This document shows positions 13,012-20,463 of a stretch of 46,257 nt of DNA, piece by piece. The notes below the pieces were generated by a model. The model was not told the origin of the DNA. It did no database searches and was given only the letters and a program-made list of their open reading frames with translations. Origin of the DNA: a virus. The stretch lies in IMG/VR virus record IMGVR_UViG_3300020180_000818, positions 1 to 46,257 of that record; one strand, given 5' to 3'. A program made the translations under genes and the position numbers. Numbering within the stretch: position 1 is the stretch's first letter; every line of letters begins with the position of its first letter.

Positions 13012-13934
13012 TGAAAAAGTCATATTCCAAGCGCCCTCAAACCAGCAAGATTGACATTCAACAAGAGATCACCGACCGGATCATTAAAGATCTCGGTGCT
13101 GGTAAGCTTCCTTGGGATAAACCGTGGATGAGTTCCTTGCCAAGGAACATTCTCACGAAGAAGCCATATCGCGGAGTGAACGTGCTGGTGCTCATGTCGG
13201 AAGCCGACCAGCGTGGATTCAAATCCCCTTACTGGCTCACCTTCAAACAAGCAGTAGAACTTGGTGGTATGGTTCGCAAGGGCGAGACTGGCACCCACGT
13301 AGTTTTCAACCAGCCCTTTGTGAAAGAAACTGAAAACAAAGACGGCGAGAAGAAAGAACGCAAGCTTTGGCTCATGCGCTACTACACCGTTTTTAATGCC
13401 GAGCAAATCGATGGTATAGCCGAGAAGCTTGAAGAGTCTAAAATCGAAGCGATTGAAGACCACCTTGACGCCGAGAAAACAATCAAGGCGACCAAAGCTC
13501 GTATCGAGTTCGGCGGCGACCGCGCTTGTTATACTCCATCCCTCGACTACATCTTGATGCCTCAAAAGGCTAAGTTCAAAACGCAAATCGGCTACTACGG
13601 AACCATATTCCACGAGCTGGTTCACTGGACTGGCCACGAGAGCCGACTTGATCGAGAAGTGATGAACCAATTCGGTAGCGAGAAGTACGCCGCCGAAGAG
13701 TTGGTAGCGGAAATGGGTGCGGCCTTCATTTGCGCTGCCCATAAGATCGCCTACAGTGCCCAGCACGCCGCTTACGTATCCCAATGGCTCAAGGTGCTCA
13801 AAGACGACAAGAGAGCCATCTTTAAGGCCGCAGGGATGGCCCAGAAAGCCATGGATCTAATCCTCAACACGAAAGTAGAGATAGCTGAGGCACAGAAGGT
13901 AAAAGGGGAAGAGCCGTTGGTAGCAAGTGGTTGA
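13011..13934 (+). CDS. ArdC-like anti-restriction protein
   Basis: A 307-residue protein with the two-part ArdC layout. The N-terminal ssDNA-binding domain has IDIQQEITDRIIKDL, LPWDKPW and YRGVNVLVL. A C-terminal zincin-like peptidase domain has HELVHWTGH (His201, Glu202, His205) and a downstream EELVAEMGAAF helix. ArdC proteins protect incoming DNA from restriction. Translation is coupled to the preceding gene by a TAATG overlap. Early expression would fit the host-like promoters here. Confidence 0.88.
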   Translation: MKKSYSKRPQTSKIDIQQEITDRIIKDLGAGKLPWDKPWMSSLPRNILTKKPYRGVNVLVLMSEADQRGFKSPYWLTFKQAVELGGMVRKGETGTHVVFNQPFVKETENKDGEKKERKLWLMRYYTVFNAEQIDGIAEKLEESKIEAIEDHLDAEKTIKATKARIEFGGDRACYTPSLDYILMPQKAKFKTQIGYYGTIFHELVHWTGHESRLDREVMNQFGSEKYAAEELVAEMGAAFICAAHKIAYSAQHAAYVSQWLKVLKDDKRAIFKAAGMAQKAMDLILNTKVEIAEAQKVKGEEPLVASG

Positions 13935-13965
13935 TATCAAAGGATATCTTTTATTAAAATAATAG

Positions 13966-13994
13966 TTGACCACTACCCTCGGTTTATGTAGAAT
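13966..13994 (+). promoter_or_regulatory. Host-like early promoter, copy 3
   Basis: TTGACC (13966-13971), 17-base spacer, TAGAAT (13989-13994), then AAATAT and an ATG at 14001. Confidence 0.85.
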
Positions 13995-14000
13995 AAATAT

Positions 14001-14429
14001 ATGGGAGACACGATGAATTTTAAAAACGGCACTTACCTGACTGCGGCGGATAAAGAGAAGATCGCCAAGACTTTTGAGCGTTTCTTGAAGAGCGGCTTAA
14101 ACCGCAACATCTTCACCAAGGCGCTCTACAGTCACTTGAGCTTGAACTTTAGCTTCATCGCTCACTACAACATCGATGGCTTTTACCAGGCGCGTTTCGG
14201 GGGCTACAAAATGGGCCATCTGACGATCCAAAGCATCATTAACGCTTCCAACTGGAACTTTAATGATGACAACACCTCGGGCAACGCCGACCTCAATAAG
14301 GCCATCCGGGAAATCGCTCTTAAGTATAATGATCAGATTTTTGAAAAAGGAAAGATCGAGCACATCAGGGCTCTCGGGACGGCGAAAGAAAAGATTGAAC
14401 TAGAACTTAAACTTTTAGGGGGAATATGA
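14001..14429 (+). CDS. Protein of unknown function
   Basis: A 142-residue protein if started at the ATG six bases after the -10 box (leaderless), or 138 residues from the ATG at 14013, which has GGGAG six bases upstream. Both are plausible. The sequence (LTAADKEKIAKTFERFL, then ASNWNFNDDN) is soluble and unrecognised. It overlaps the next gene by four bases. Confidence 0.65.
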   Translation: MGDTMNFKNGTYLTAADKEKIAKTFERFLKSGLNRNIFTKALYSHLSLNFSFIAHYNIDGFYQARFGGYKMGHLTIQSIINASNWNFNDDNTSGNADLNKAIREIALKYNDQIFEKGKIEHIRALGTAKEKIELELKLLGGI

Positions 14430-14707
14430 AAACTTTATTAATTTACCTAGCAGTAGACGCAATCGCAACGGTGGCCGTATTGGCCGCAGCTCGTAGGAAC
14501 CCGGTATTGAAGCGCCGCCTAGTGCAAGCGTTCAAGCTCCTGGTAGGCGATGCTCACATCAGCATTCACGATCACCAAGAATGCACTCGCAATCATTACG
14601 ATCATTCACAAGATGAAGAGATCGAAGAAGAAGAATTTGAAGATGAACGGGATGGGATGCGTCCCGAAGATGACGGGGAAGAAACTAACAGTAACGAAAC
14701 TCACTAA
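14426..14707 (+). CDS. Small membrane protein with acidic tail
   Basis: Ninety-three residues with one N-terminal hydrophobic segment (about 3-21), a short basic stretch, then a His-containing and strongly acidic tail (EEIEEEEFEDERD). The first gene's ATGA overlap implies coupling. Function unknown. Confidence 0.6.
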   Translation: MKTLLIYLAVDAIATVAVLAAARRNPVLKRRLVQAFKLLVGDAHISIHDHQECTRNHYDHSQDEEIEEEEFEDERDGMRPEDDGEETNSNETH

Positions 14708-14717
14708 GGGGATAATA

Positions 14718-15257
14718 ATGAAAAAGTTAAACATGATTACGACTGCTGTTTTTGTACTTACTGGCCTGGCCCTTGTTGGTTGTGGATCTTCCACTCCCCG
14801 CTATGAGCGAATGAGAACTGTTGAAGAGCATTTGGAAGCAGATGGCGGTCAAATCCCTAAGAGCGGGATGGCCATCACCAAAAAAGGCAATGTTCTTGAT
14901 ATCACCGTGGAAGAAGTTCAGATCCAGAAGAAGCGTTTGGAGTTCGAGCTTCATGCTGCGAAAAGCAAGATGAACTATCTTGAAACCGAGAACGCTGAGC
15001 TGACTCAGAAAAACCGCGAGCTACGCCTCTTGGTCGGCCTGAGCCCTAAAGAACAGGTCCGTAAAGTTACTGGCTACAACGCAATGGGTGCCCCCCGTTT
15101 CGGAGACCCCGTTCCTAGCCACGAAGAAGAAGTAACCGTTATTCGTGAACAGCTCAAAACTGGTCTCCCTTTCGAGAACGGTCGCGGAGCTGAGGCCACT
15201 ACGGTTAGCGAAGAATTGCCCCGCGATGTGAAACGCAGCCTTGCTTCGGAACAATAA
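14718..15257 (+). CDS. Lipoprotein with coiled coil
   Basis: A 179-residue protein whose signal ends in the lipobox ALVGC, with the lipidated Cys at about residue 22. Residues 75-115 form a likely coiled coil (VQIQKKRLEFELHAAKSK). AAGGGG precedes the ATG at 14718; a longer reading upstream overlaps the previous gene and lacks a site. Its stop overlaps the next start. Role unknown; a spanin or superinfection-exclusion protein would be possible. Confidence 0.75.
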   Translation: MKKLNMITTAVFVLTGLALVGCGSSTPRYERMRTVEEHLEADGGQIPKSGMAITKKGNVLDITVEEVQIQKKRLEFELHAAKSKMNYLETENAELTQKNRELRLLVGLSPKEQVRKVTGYNAMGAPRFGDPVPSHEEEVTVIREQLKTGLPFENGRGAEATTVSEELPRDVKRSLASEQ

Positions 15258-15499
15258 TGTACGGTTTACGAGTACAAAATAACCGCGTGTATCGTGGCCT
15301 TGAATCGGAAACGCCGGAGGAACTCCGCTCCAGACTCCGGCGTATCCGACAAACTATAAAAATAAAATGTGGTGAGTTAAGGCTGGTAAAAGAAAACCCT
15401 CTGCTTCACTGCATTATTTACCAGTATGAAAGCGAGATCCGGGCTTCCTTTCGGGCCAGGAACAAGATAAAGAAACATTTAAATGCCATTGACCTGTGA
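15257..15499 (+). CDS. Small basic protein of unknown function
   Basis: Eighty residues, rich in Arg and Lys (ELRSRLRRIRQTIKIK), probably helical. It starts inside the stop of the lipoprotein gene (TAATG) and ends four bases before the convergent HNH gene, with no terminator between. Confidence 0.55.
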   Translation: MYGLRVQNNRVYRGLESETPEELRSRLRRIRQTIKIKCGELRLVKENPLLHCIIYQYESEIRASFRARNKIKKHLNAIDL

Positions 15500-15503
15500 C
15501 CAC

Positions 15504-15914
15504 TCAATCAGGACAATCCCAGTCAACTTTCAGATCGTACTTTGCCTTCTTCACAATCCAAATAGCACACGCCTGGTCGATTCGATTATCTCTTAGCTCC
15601 ACGTAAAGCTCTCGCTCTAAATCCGGGCGCAGGGCTTTTACCTTTTTGTGCTCCGGCCAAAGGTTCTCTGCTTCGTTCGATCCACCAATCGCCAGCGGTA
15701 TGATGTGATCTATCGTGTACTCATCGCGCTCTTTCATCGGCACGCCACTACGCTCGTAGATCCATGCTTTGGTCTCACGGCTTACGTTGCGCTCACAATA
15801 AGGAATCCTCTCTTGGTAGCGGTATTCAATAAAGTCTGGATTATTAATGGAACAAAGATGCCCAGGAACCGATGGCGTTAGGGCATAAGACAAAGCAAGG
15901 AGGAGCTTGATCAT
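15504..15914 (-). CDS. HNH endonuclease with possible export signal
   Basis: A 136-residue protein. Residues 66-90 carry the HNH core: YTIDHIIPLAIGGSN, then NLWPEHK, with His70 as the likely general base and His89 as a metal ligand. The first 20 residues are hydrophobic (MIKLLLALSYALTPSVPG), resembling a signal peptide. The ATG lies five bases after a TATAAT box, so the mRNA is probably leaderless. It is read from its own promoter because a terminator separates it from the capsid operon. Confidence 0.8.
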   Translation of the reverse strand: MIKLLLALSYALTPSVPGHLCSINNPDFIEYRYQERIPYCERNVSRETKAWIYERSGVPMKERDEYTIDHIIPLAIGGSNEAENLWPEHKKVKALRPDLERELYVELRDNRIDQACAIWIVKKAKYDLKVDWDCPD

Positions 15915-15919
15915 CCCCC

Positions 15920-15925
15920 ATTATA
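15920..15925 (-). promoter_or_regulatory. -10 box of the HNH gene
   Basis: Minus-strand TATAAT five bases before the ATG and just after the terminator at 15933-15966. No clear upstream element. Confidence 0.45.
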
Positions 15926-15932
15926 AGGCAAT

Positions 15933-15966
15933 AAAAAAGGACCGGGCCTAAACCCAGTCCTTTTCT
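15933..15966. terminator. Terminator after the capsid gene
   Basis: The stem AAAAGGACcGGG / CCCaGTCCTTTT has a 6-base loop and a T-rich minus-strand 3' side. It ends the structural transcript 20 bases after the capsid stop. Confidence 0.9.
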
Positions 15967-15986
15967 TAATCAAAAACCAGACTAGC

Positions 15987-17501
15987 TTACGCTTGTCCGA
16001 TGTTCTCGATGATACCGCTCTTACGAGGAGCGAATACGATCAGTGTACCAGCAAGCCAGAGCAAGAACTCTTTAGCAGTGCTGATAGCAGCCAAGTTGAT
16101 CTTGAGAAGGGGAGCGAGTTGCTTCCAAACCATGATCTCAGGGCGCATATCGGCCATGTACGCTACACCAGCTCCAGCGAACTTGTTACCAAGGTCGGTG
16201 TATTTGGATTTAGCGCCAGTGCGAGCTACGTAGCCAACAAACTTGCGAACACCAGTTCCAGCTTTCGCAGTGCGGTAAACCGCGTAGTGCGTAGGCAAGT
16301 TACCAGCAGCAGGATCGAGGATGAAGAAGCTCGTTCCGTTACCGTCAGCCGAAAGCGTTACCGCTACGGAAACTACGGAAGCGTTACCTTCACCTTGTTC
16401 GTTCACAGCCGTCACTTCGTAAACGTAGACTTCGGCAGCTTTTAGCTTAGAGCTAAGAGCAGCTTGATCCATTGCGTTACCAGAACCCGCGATAAGCGAG
16501 GCAGTAGCGGCGTTCTCAAGACCAGCAGGAGCGGCGGGAACACCGGCACGATCCATGTTGGACTTTTTGCCTTCTTTAGGCTTCAAGAACACGTTAGCAC
16601 GAAGAGCAACGTCACCAGCAGTAGTGGTCATCGTCTTAACGATGTAACCAGCACGACCATCCGCGATACCGAGTTGGTTAACTCGCTCTTTTGGATAGAA
16701 TTGCTTGATGAAGTCAGACAAGTTCTTTGGAGAAACGTGTAGCTCGTTAGGACGGCCAAAGTTTTCTACAAGGATGTTTGCTTCGGTTTCGATATCGCTT
16801 TCGTTGATGATATCATCATCTTTGGAAAGGATAACAGTTTGGGCTCCACCGAAACCATCGAATGCACGGCTTTGGGCAGTGTAGTCGGAGTCTCCAGCGC
16901 GGATTTGTTGTTCCATACCCATCAAGTTCAAGTTTTGAACTTTCATGGGGATAGCAGACATATTGCCGTCGAACTTACCGGCGTTGCTGAAATCAGCAGA
17001 ACCTTTGTAAAGTTCGCGCTCAAGACGCTCAAGCATCCAAAGCGTTCCGCTATTGGTTTCACGCCCTTCGATATCTCCACCGAAGTTTTGCTTAACAAGA
17101 GTAGAGGCCAAGCTCACACCACGACGGGTAGAGAAGAACACTACTTTGCTTGCATGACGGTTGTACTCGGAGTCGTTCATCACTGGGCTTCCGCTCTCAG
17201 GAATGTACGGCGAACCGGCGTCACCATAGCTGTTAGTACGAACGTACTGCTCTACAAGAGAGTAAGCACGGTCTTGGGCAATCGAAGGCCACATTACGAG
17301 GTTGGTAGCATCATACGTCACGCTCTTAAGCGTTCCATCGATACTCTCAACACCAAGCGCACCACCACCAACTAAGCTGGTAGGCGAACCAAGATAACCA
17401 TGACCAACCTGGAGAGTCTTTAACAACTCTTCGGCTTGCTGGCTATCCATTACCTGAGAAGCGTCAGCCCCTACAGACACATTAAATAGATCGTCAAACA
17501 T
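15987..17501 (-). CDS. Major capsid protein (HK97 fold) with inserted Ig/FN3-like domain
   Basis: A 504-residue protein directly downstream of a scaffold-like gene and the prohead protease. It has a helical N-terminus, then ARR-type elements and beta-rich segments; residues 240-310 and 450-504 would complete an HK97-type fold. Residues about 320-440 look like an inserted fibronectin-type-III domain (VYEVTAVNEQGEGNAS, then THYAVYRT), probably displayed on the capsid surface. It is the last gene before a strong terminator. The call rests on gene order, length and this insertion. Confidence 0.85.
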   Translation of the reverse strand: MFDDLFNVSVGADASQVMDSQQAEELLKTLQVGHGYLGSPTSLVGGGALGVESIDGTLKSVTYDATNLVMWPSIAQDRAYSLVEQYVRTNSYGDAGSPYIPESGSPVMNDSEYNRHASKVVFFSTRRGVSLASTLVKQNFGGDIEGRETNSGTLWMLERLERELYKGSADFSNAGKFDGNMSAIPMKVQNLNLMGMEQQIRAGDSDYTAQSRAFDGFGGAQTVILSKDDDIINESDIETEANILVENFGRPNELHVSPKNLSDFIKQFYPKERVNQLGIADGRAGYIVKTMTTTAGDVALRANVFLKPKEGKKSNMDRAGVPAAPAGLENAATASLIAGSGNAMDQAALSSKLKAAEVYVYEVTAVNEQGEGNASVVSVAVTLSADGNGTSFFILDPAAGNLPTHYAVYRTAKAGTGVRKFVGYVARTGAKSKYTDLGNKFAGAGVAYMADMRPEIMVWKQLAPLLKINLAAISTAKEFLLWLAGTLIVFAPRKSGIIENIGQA

Positions 17502-17533
17502 TTTTATTTCCTCCTAATCAAAAGTCAAAGGGA

Positions 17534-18253
17534 TTAACCGATGAGTCCTTTGATCCTTTCATAGTCAGACTTGATCAGACGGCCAGTTTCAACACGGTTG
17601 ATCAAAGTAGAGTCAACGCGAGCATCGCCAGATTTTCTGAGTTCAAGAAGTTTACCGATAACTTCGCTCTTCTTAAGTTGAGGAGCCTGTTCGGTCTCAT
17701 CATTCTTCTTAAGAGGTTGGTATCCAGCTACGCCTTTACGGGGAGCAGGTTGTGCGGCAAGTTTTTTGATTGCTTCGCTGATGCCACCAAGGGTCTTATT
17801 AAGACCTTCAAAGCGTTCATCAACAGATTTACGAAGAGATTCAACTTCGGCTTTAGGGGCAGTAAGAGCAGCAGGAGCCTTTTCAGACTTCTTCATTTCT
17901 TTCTTATCCATTTTTGCCATGAGACCTTTTTTCTCCATTTTGGCAACGACAGACTTATAAGTGTCCATCAGCTTTTCGTCGTCTTCTTCTTCTTCGTCTT
18001 CTTTGCCTTCCTCGTCGTCTTTGTCTTCGGGCTTCATTTCAGGATCTTCTTTAGCCATCCCGTCTTTAGTGCCTTCGCCAACGATCATAGGTCCAGCGCC
18101 TTTTTTGTCATCTACAGCTTGTGCGAAATCGATACCTTCATTTTTATTGAGGGTATTCCACTCTTCAAGAGCGGTGTCGATAACGTCAGCGATAGCCTTC
18201 ATCAGGTCTTCTGTCTTCGGTTCTTCTTTAGTAACTTCGGTTTTGTTAGCCAT
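17534..18253 (-). CDS. Scaffolding-like acidic protein
   Basis: A 239-residue protein with a very acidic middle (DDEEGKEDEEEEDDEK), a helical Lys-rich region and a predicted coiled coil (ESLRKSVDERFEGLNKTL). It lies between the prohead protease/decoration genes and the capsid gene, where scaffold genes normally are. No firm sequence family is recognised. Confidence 0.65.
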   Translation of the reverse strand: MANKTEVTKEEPKTEDLMKAIADVIDTALEEWNTLNKNEGIDFAQAVDDKKGAGPMIVGEGTKDGMAKEDPEMKPEDKDDEEGKEDEEEEDDEKLMDTYKSVVAKMEKKGLMAKMDKKEMKKSEKAPAALTAPKAEVESLRKSVDERFEGLNKTLGGISEAIKKLAAQPAPRKGVAGYQPLKKNDETEQAPQLKKSEVIGKLLELRKSGDARVDSTLINRVETGRLIKSDYERIKGLIG

Positions 18254-18280
18254 TTGTAATTCTCCTTCTTATTAGTTAAA

Positions 18281-18712
18281 TTACTGACCAACAGCGCCGT
18301 AACGGCCACTATTAGCGATTTCGATAGCCACGTTAGCGTCGGTAAGATCCGCAGCGGTAATGGTTGACATGAAACCGAGTTTCGTCGAGCTGCATCCGAG
18401 AGTGAATGCGTAGATCGACAGTTTTGCCTTCACAGCGTTTGCTTCATCAGAATCGATTAGCATGTAGCAAATGTGCTCAGGCAATCCTTCTGCGGCAGAC
18501 GATGAGAGTTCAGCTACTACGTTAAAGCCACTGAAAGATCGGCGAGCGATATTTGCATAAGCGATTACGGTTCCTGCGGCGTTTTTAATCGTCAGCAAAG
18601 GGTCTCCGGCAGCGGTCGAACCGAGATCGGCCACATAGCCAGCCTCACGGATTTCGATATCAGCCTTTAGACGCTTAGCCAACTGTTCACGAGTGTTGCT
18701 TGCTAAAGCCAT
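18281..18712 (-). CDS. Virion structural protein, possibly head decoration
   Basis: A 143-residue protein with small-residue-rich, beta-type composition (SAAEGLPEHICYMLIDSDEANA). It sits between the prohead protease and the scaffold-like gene. Decoration or head-stabilising proteins are common at this position; this is inferred from context. Confidence 0.5.
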   Translation of the reverse strand: MALASNTREQLAKRLKADIEIREAGYVADLGSTAAGDPLLTIKNAAGTVIAYANIARRSFSGFNVVAELSSSAAEGLPEHICYMLIDSDEANAVKAKLSIYAFTLGCSSTKLGFMSTITAADLTDANVAIEIANSGRYGAVGQ

Positions 18713-18716
18713 TTTA

Positions 18717-19451
18717 CTATTCCTCCAACTTGGCGGTTTTTAAACTCTTGAAACGATCAAGCATCAATTGACACTTAAGCTTTTCACCAGGCCCACCTTC
18801 ATTTTTTTGTAAAGCCTTGGCGCTCTTAATGAGTTCCTTAGCCGTTAAAACTAAATCAAGAACTCTTTCGAGAGCGCCTTGACTTCTGCTTTCAATAAAG
18901 AACGGAACAATATCGCTCTCACTCTTCACTAAACTGTCTGGAGCACCGGCACTCTTCACGAGTCCGACTACATCCGTTTTGGTTGTGCGATTCGCGGGAT
19001 GAACGGTCAGGGCAATGCCTCTGATCTCTGTGCGCTTTAATACGCCGTTCTTGCCACGCTCCAAGGTTTTACCCTCTACGCTAATCTTAATCGGCGAATC
19101 TTCGCCCTTTGTTCGATAATGATTATAGATTGAGCCGATAGCATCGGCTTCTTTATGACCATGACCATCCCAAAGCTCCAGTTTCGTCCAAAGGAACGGC
19201 TTCTGGTGGTCGGTCATGTATTTTACTTGAGTGGGAGTTTCGCAATCTTTAACTGAATAAATCTTCTTGGCATCCATCACGCGGCCAACGAGATGCTCGA
19301 AACGGCCCGAGTGGTCTGAATTAACAAAACCGCGCCCATCAAGGAGCGCGGAAATGTCAGCACCATCTAAGTCTAAAGACTCGCCTTGGGAATCGCGAGC
19401 AGTGGTGCTCGCAATGCCTTCGATGATCGTGGATTTTTTCAGTTCTCCCAT
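18717..19451 (-). CDS. Prohead maturation protease
   Basis: A 244-residue protein with the layout of HK97-type prohead proteases. Catalytic His47 lies in FVNSDHSG, Ser124 in PIKISVEGK and the conserved strand is IALTVHPAN. It should cleave scaffold and capsid precursors. The helical C-terminal 80 residues may be a delivery segment. It ends with a tandem TAG-TAA, notable because the phage has an amber-decoding tRNA. Confidence 0.88.
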   Translation of the reverse strand: MGELKKSTIIEGIASTTARDSQGESLDLDGADISALLDGRGFVNSDHSGRFEHLVGRVMDAKKIYSVKDCETPTQVKYMTDHQKPFLWTKLELWDGHGHKEADAIGSIYNHYRTKGEDSPIKISVEGKTLERGKNGVLKRTEIRGIALTVHPANRTTKTDVVGLVKSAGAPDSLVKSESDIVPFFIESRSQGALERVLDLVLTAKELIKSAKALQKNEGGPGEKLKCQLMLDRFKSLKTAKLEE

Positions 19452-19496
19452 AAGCAGAGAGCTTGACTGAATAAGTGTAGATCGGAACGCCGCAGC

Positions 19497-19796
19497 TTAA
19501 ATAATCTCGTTTGTGTCCGTGACCTTGAAGAGATTTGGAACCTTGCGTCGAAAGGATTGGATCACCCTTTTTACTTCCGAATCATCAATCATGAGCAAAT
19601 GAGCAATCCGATGAGCGGGGATTGCCCGACCATCATCGGCCATTAATTTAAAAAAGCAATAGCAGGAACTAGCCTCAGCTACGAACCAAGGACAGCCTTG
19701 GTTTTCGCCTTTTCTCGTTGACTCCATTGCTTTTTTCCCCTCTGAGCAAGGTGAATCTGGGTAGTTTTTTAGTTTTCTTGGGCAGCGTTTGTCCAT
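19497..19796 (-). CDS. Small Cys-containing helix-turn-helix-like protein
   Basis: Ninety-nine residues. The N-terminal part has spaced cysteines (residues 5, 17, 35, 45, 47). The C-terminal part, IPAHRIAHLLMIDDSEVKRVIQSF, resembles a helix-turn-helix. A GAGG site precedes the ATG and a promoter lies about 75 bases upstream. It shares 122 bases with another ORF in a different frame. Function unknown. Confidence 0.6.
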   Translation of the reverse strand: MDKRCPRKLKNYPDSPCSEGKKAMESTRKGENQGCPWFVAEASSCYCFFKLMADDGRAIPAHRIAHLLMIDDSEVKRVIQSFRRKVPNLFKVTDTNEII

Positions 19797-19995
19797 AACG
19801 GATATCCTCTACATCTTTGGTCAGTTGCGATATGAGGTGCTTCGTTTGTTTGAACGCTAGGAGTGATACGATTATTATACCCTTTTGTCTCAACGTGTTG
19901 AGATTGTCTGTAAGGGCGGTCAAAGCCGATGTTAGTTCTTCTAACGAGTGTTTATTTCGGCATTTGCCGATCTTATAGTCGATCACGGAATCCAC
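19675..19995 (-). CDS. Possible small protein overlapping its neighbours
   Basis: A 106-residue frame starting at GTG inside the end of the zinc-ribbon gene. Residues 15-65 (SLEELTSALTALTDNLNTL) look like helical protein. The last 40 residues overlap the better-supported gene at 19497-19796, and a promoter motif lies inside it, so it may be partly spurious. Confidence 0.35.
   Translation of the reverse strand: MDSVIDYKIGKCRNKHSLEELTSALTALTDNLNTLRQKGIIIVSLLAFKQTKHLISQLTKDVEDIRYGQTLPKKTKKLPRFTLLRGEKSNGVNEKRRKPRLSLVRS
19873..19889 (-). promoter_or_regulatory. Promoter before the 19497-19796 gene
   Basis: Minus-strand GACAAAAGGGTATAATA, an excellent match to the phage promoter motif. Confidence 0.75.
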
Positions 19996-20272
19996 AACTT
20001 GGGCACGTCAAATAAACGTAGCGGCCAAGGTTCAGCTCCTTACCTTGTTTATTGCACTTAGGACATTCCAAGCGCAGATCTATTGTGGGCTCCACTTCGG
20101 GTAGGGGATCAGCCTCTACGTCGTCAGGATCAGGCGGCGAACGTAATCCAAACTCATTAATGAGCCGATTAAGGCGCTGCACTTGCTTTCTAAGACGGTT
20201 GTTTTCGCGCCTCAATTGGTTATTGGCAGCAAATGTTTTACGCCCGTCGCTTCGCTTAGTGCCTTCGCTCAA
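19973..20272 (-). CDS. Zinc-ribbon protein with coiled coil
   Basis: Ninety-nine residues from a TTG start preceded by GGGGGT. Residues 18-40 form a basic coiled coil (RRENNRLRKQVQRLNRL). The C-terminus has a four-Cys zinc ribbon (CPKC, then CPSC). It is probably nucleic-acid binding; role unknown. Confidence 0.6.
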   Translation of the reverse strand: MSEGTKRSDGRKTFAANNQLRRENNRLRKQVQRLNRLINEFGLRSPPDPDDVEADPLPEVEPTIDLRLECPKCNKQGKELNLGRYVYLTCPSCGFRDRL

Positions 20273-20319
20273 GAAGCACCCCCCGCAATAGTTCTTACTA
20301 TTATTGTAGGGGTTGGGGG

Positions 20320-20463
20320 TTAGGCGGTGGATTTGGCTTTGCGAAGTTGAAGAATAGCTTGCACCGCTACTTTTATTTCCTCAACGGTAAGACGATCTCC
20401 GCGCAGATTATTACAGTCTTTACAACATGGGATAATATTGTCCACAGAATACCCCAGCGTTCT
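20320..20463 (-). pseudogene. C-terminal fragment of an HNH endonuclease
   Basis: Forty-seven codons directly after, and in frame with, the amber stop of the phosphoesterase gene. The translation contains GYSVDNIIPCCKDCNN and RGDRLTVEE, the second half of phage HNH homing nucleases, and ends with TAA. The first half (the DRID-type part) is missing. It is most simply a remnant left by recombination. A GTG at 20445 could start a 41-residue peptide, and read-through of the amber codon would fuse it to the phosphoesterase. Confidence 0.65.
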
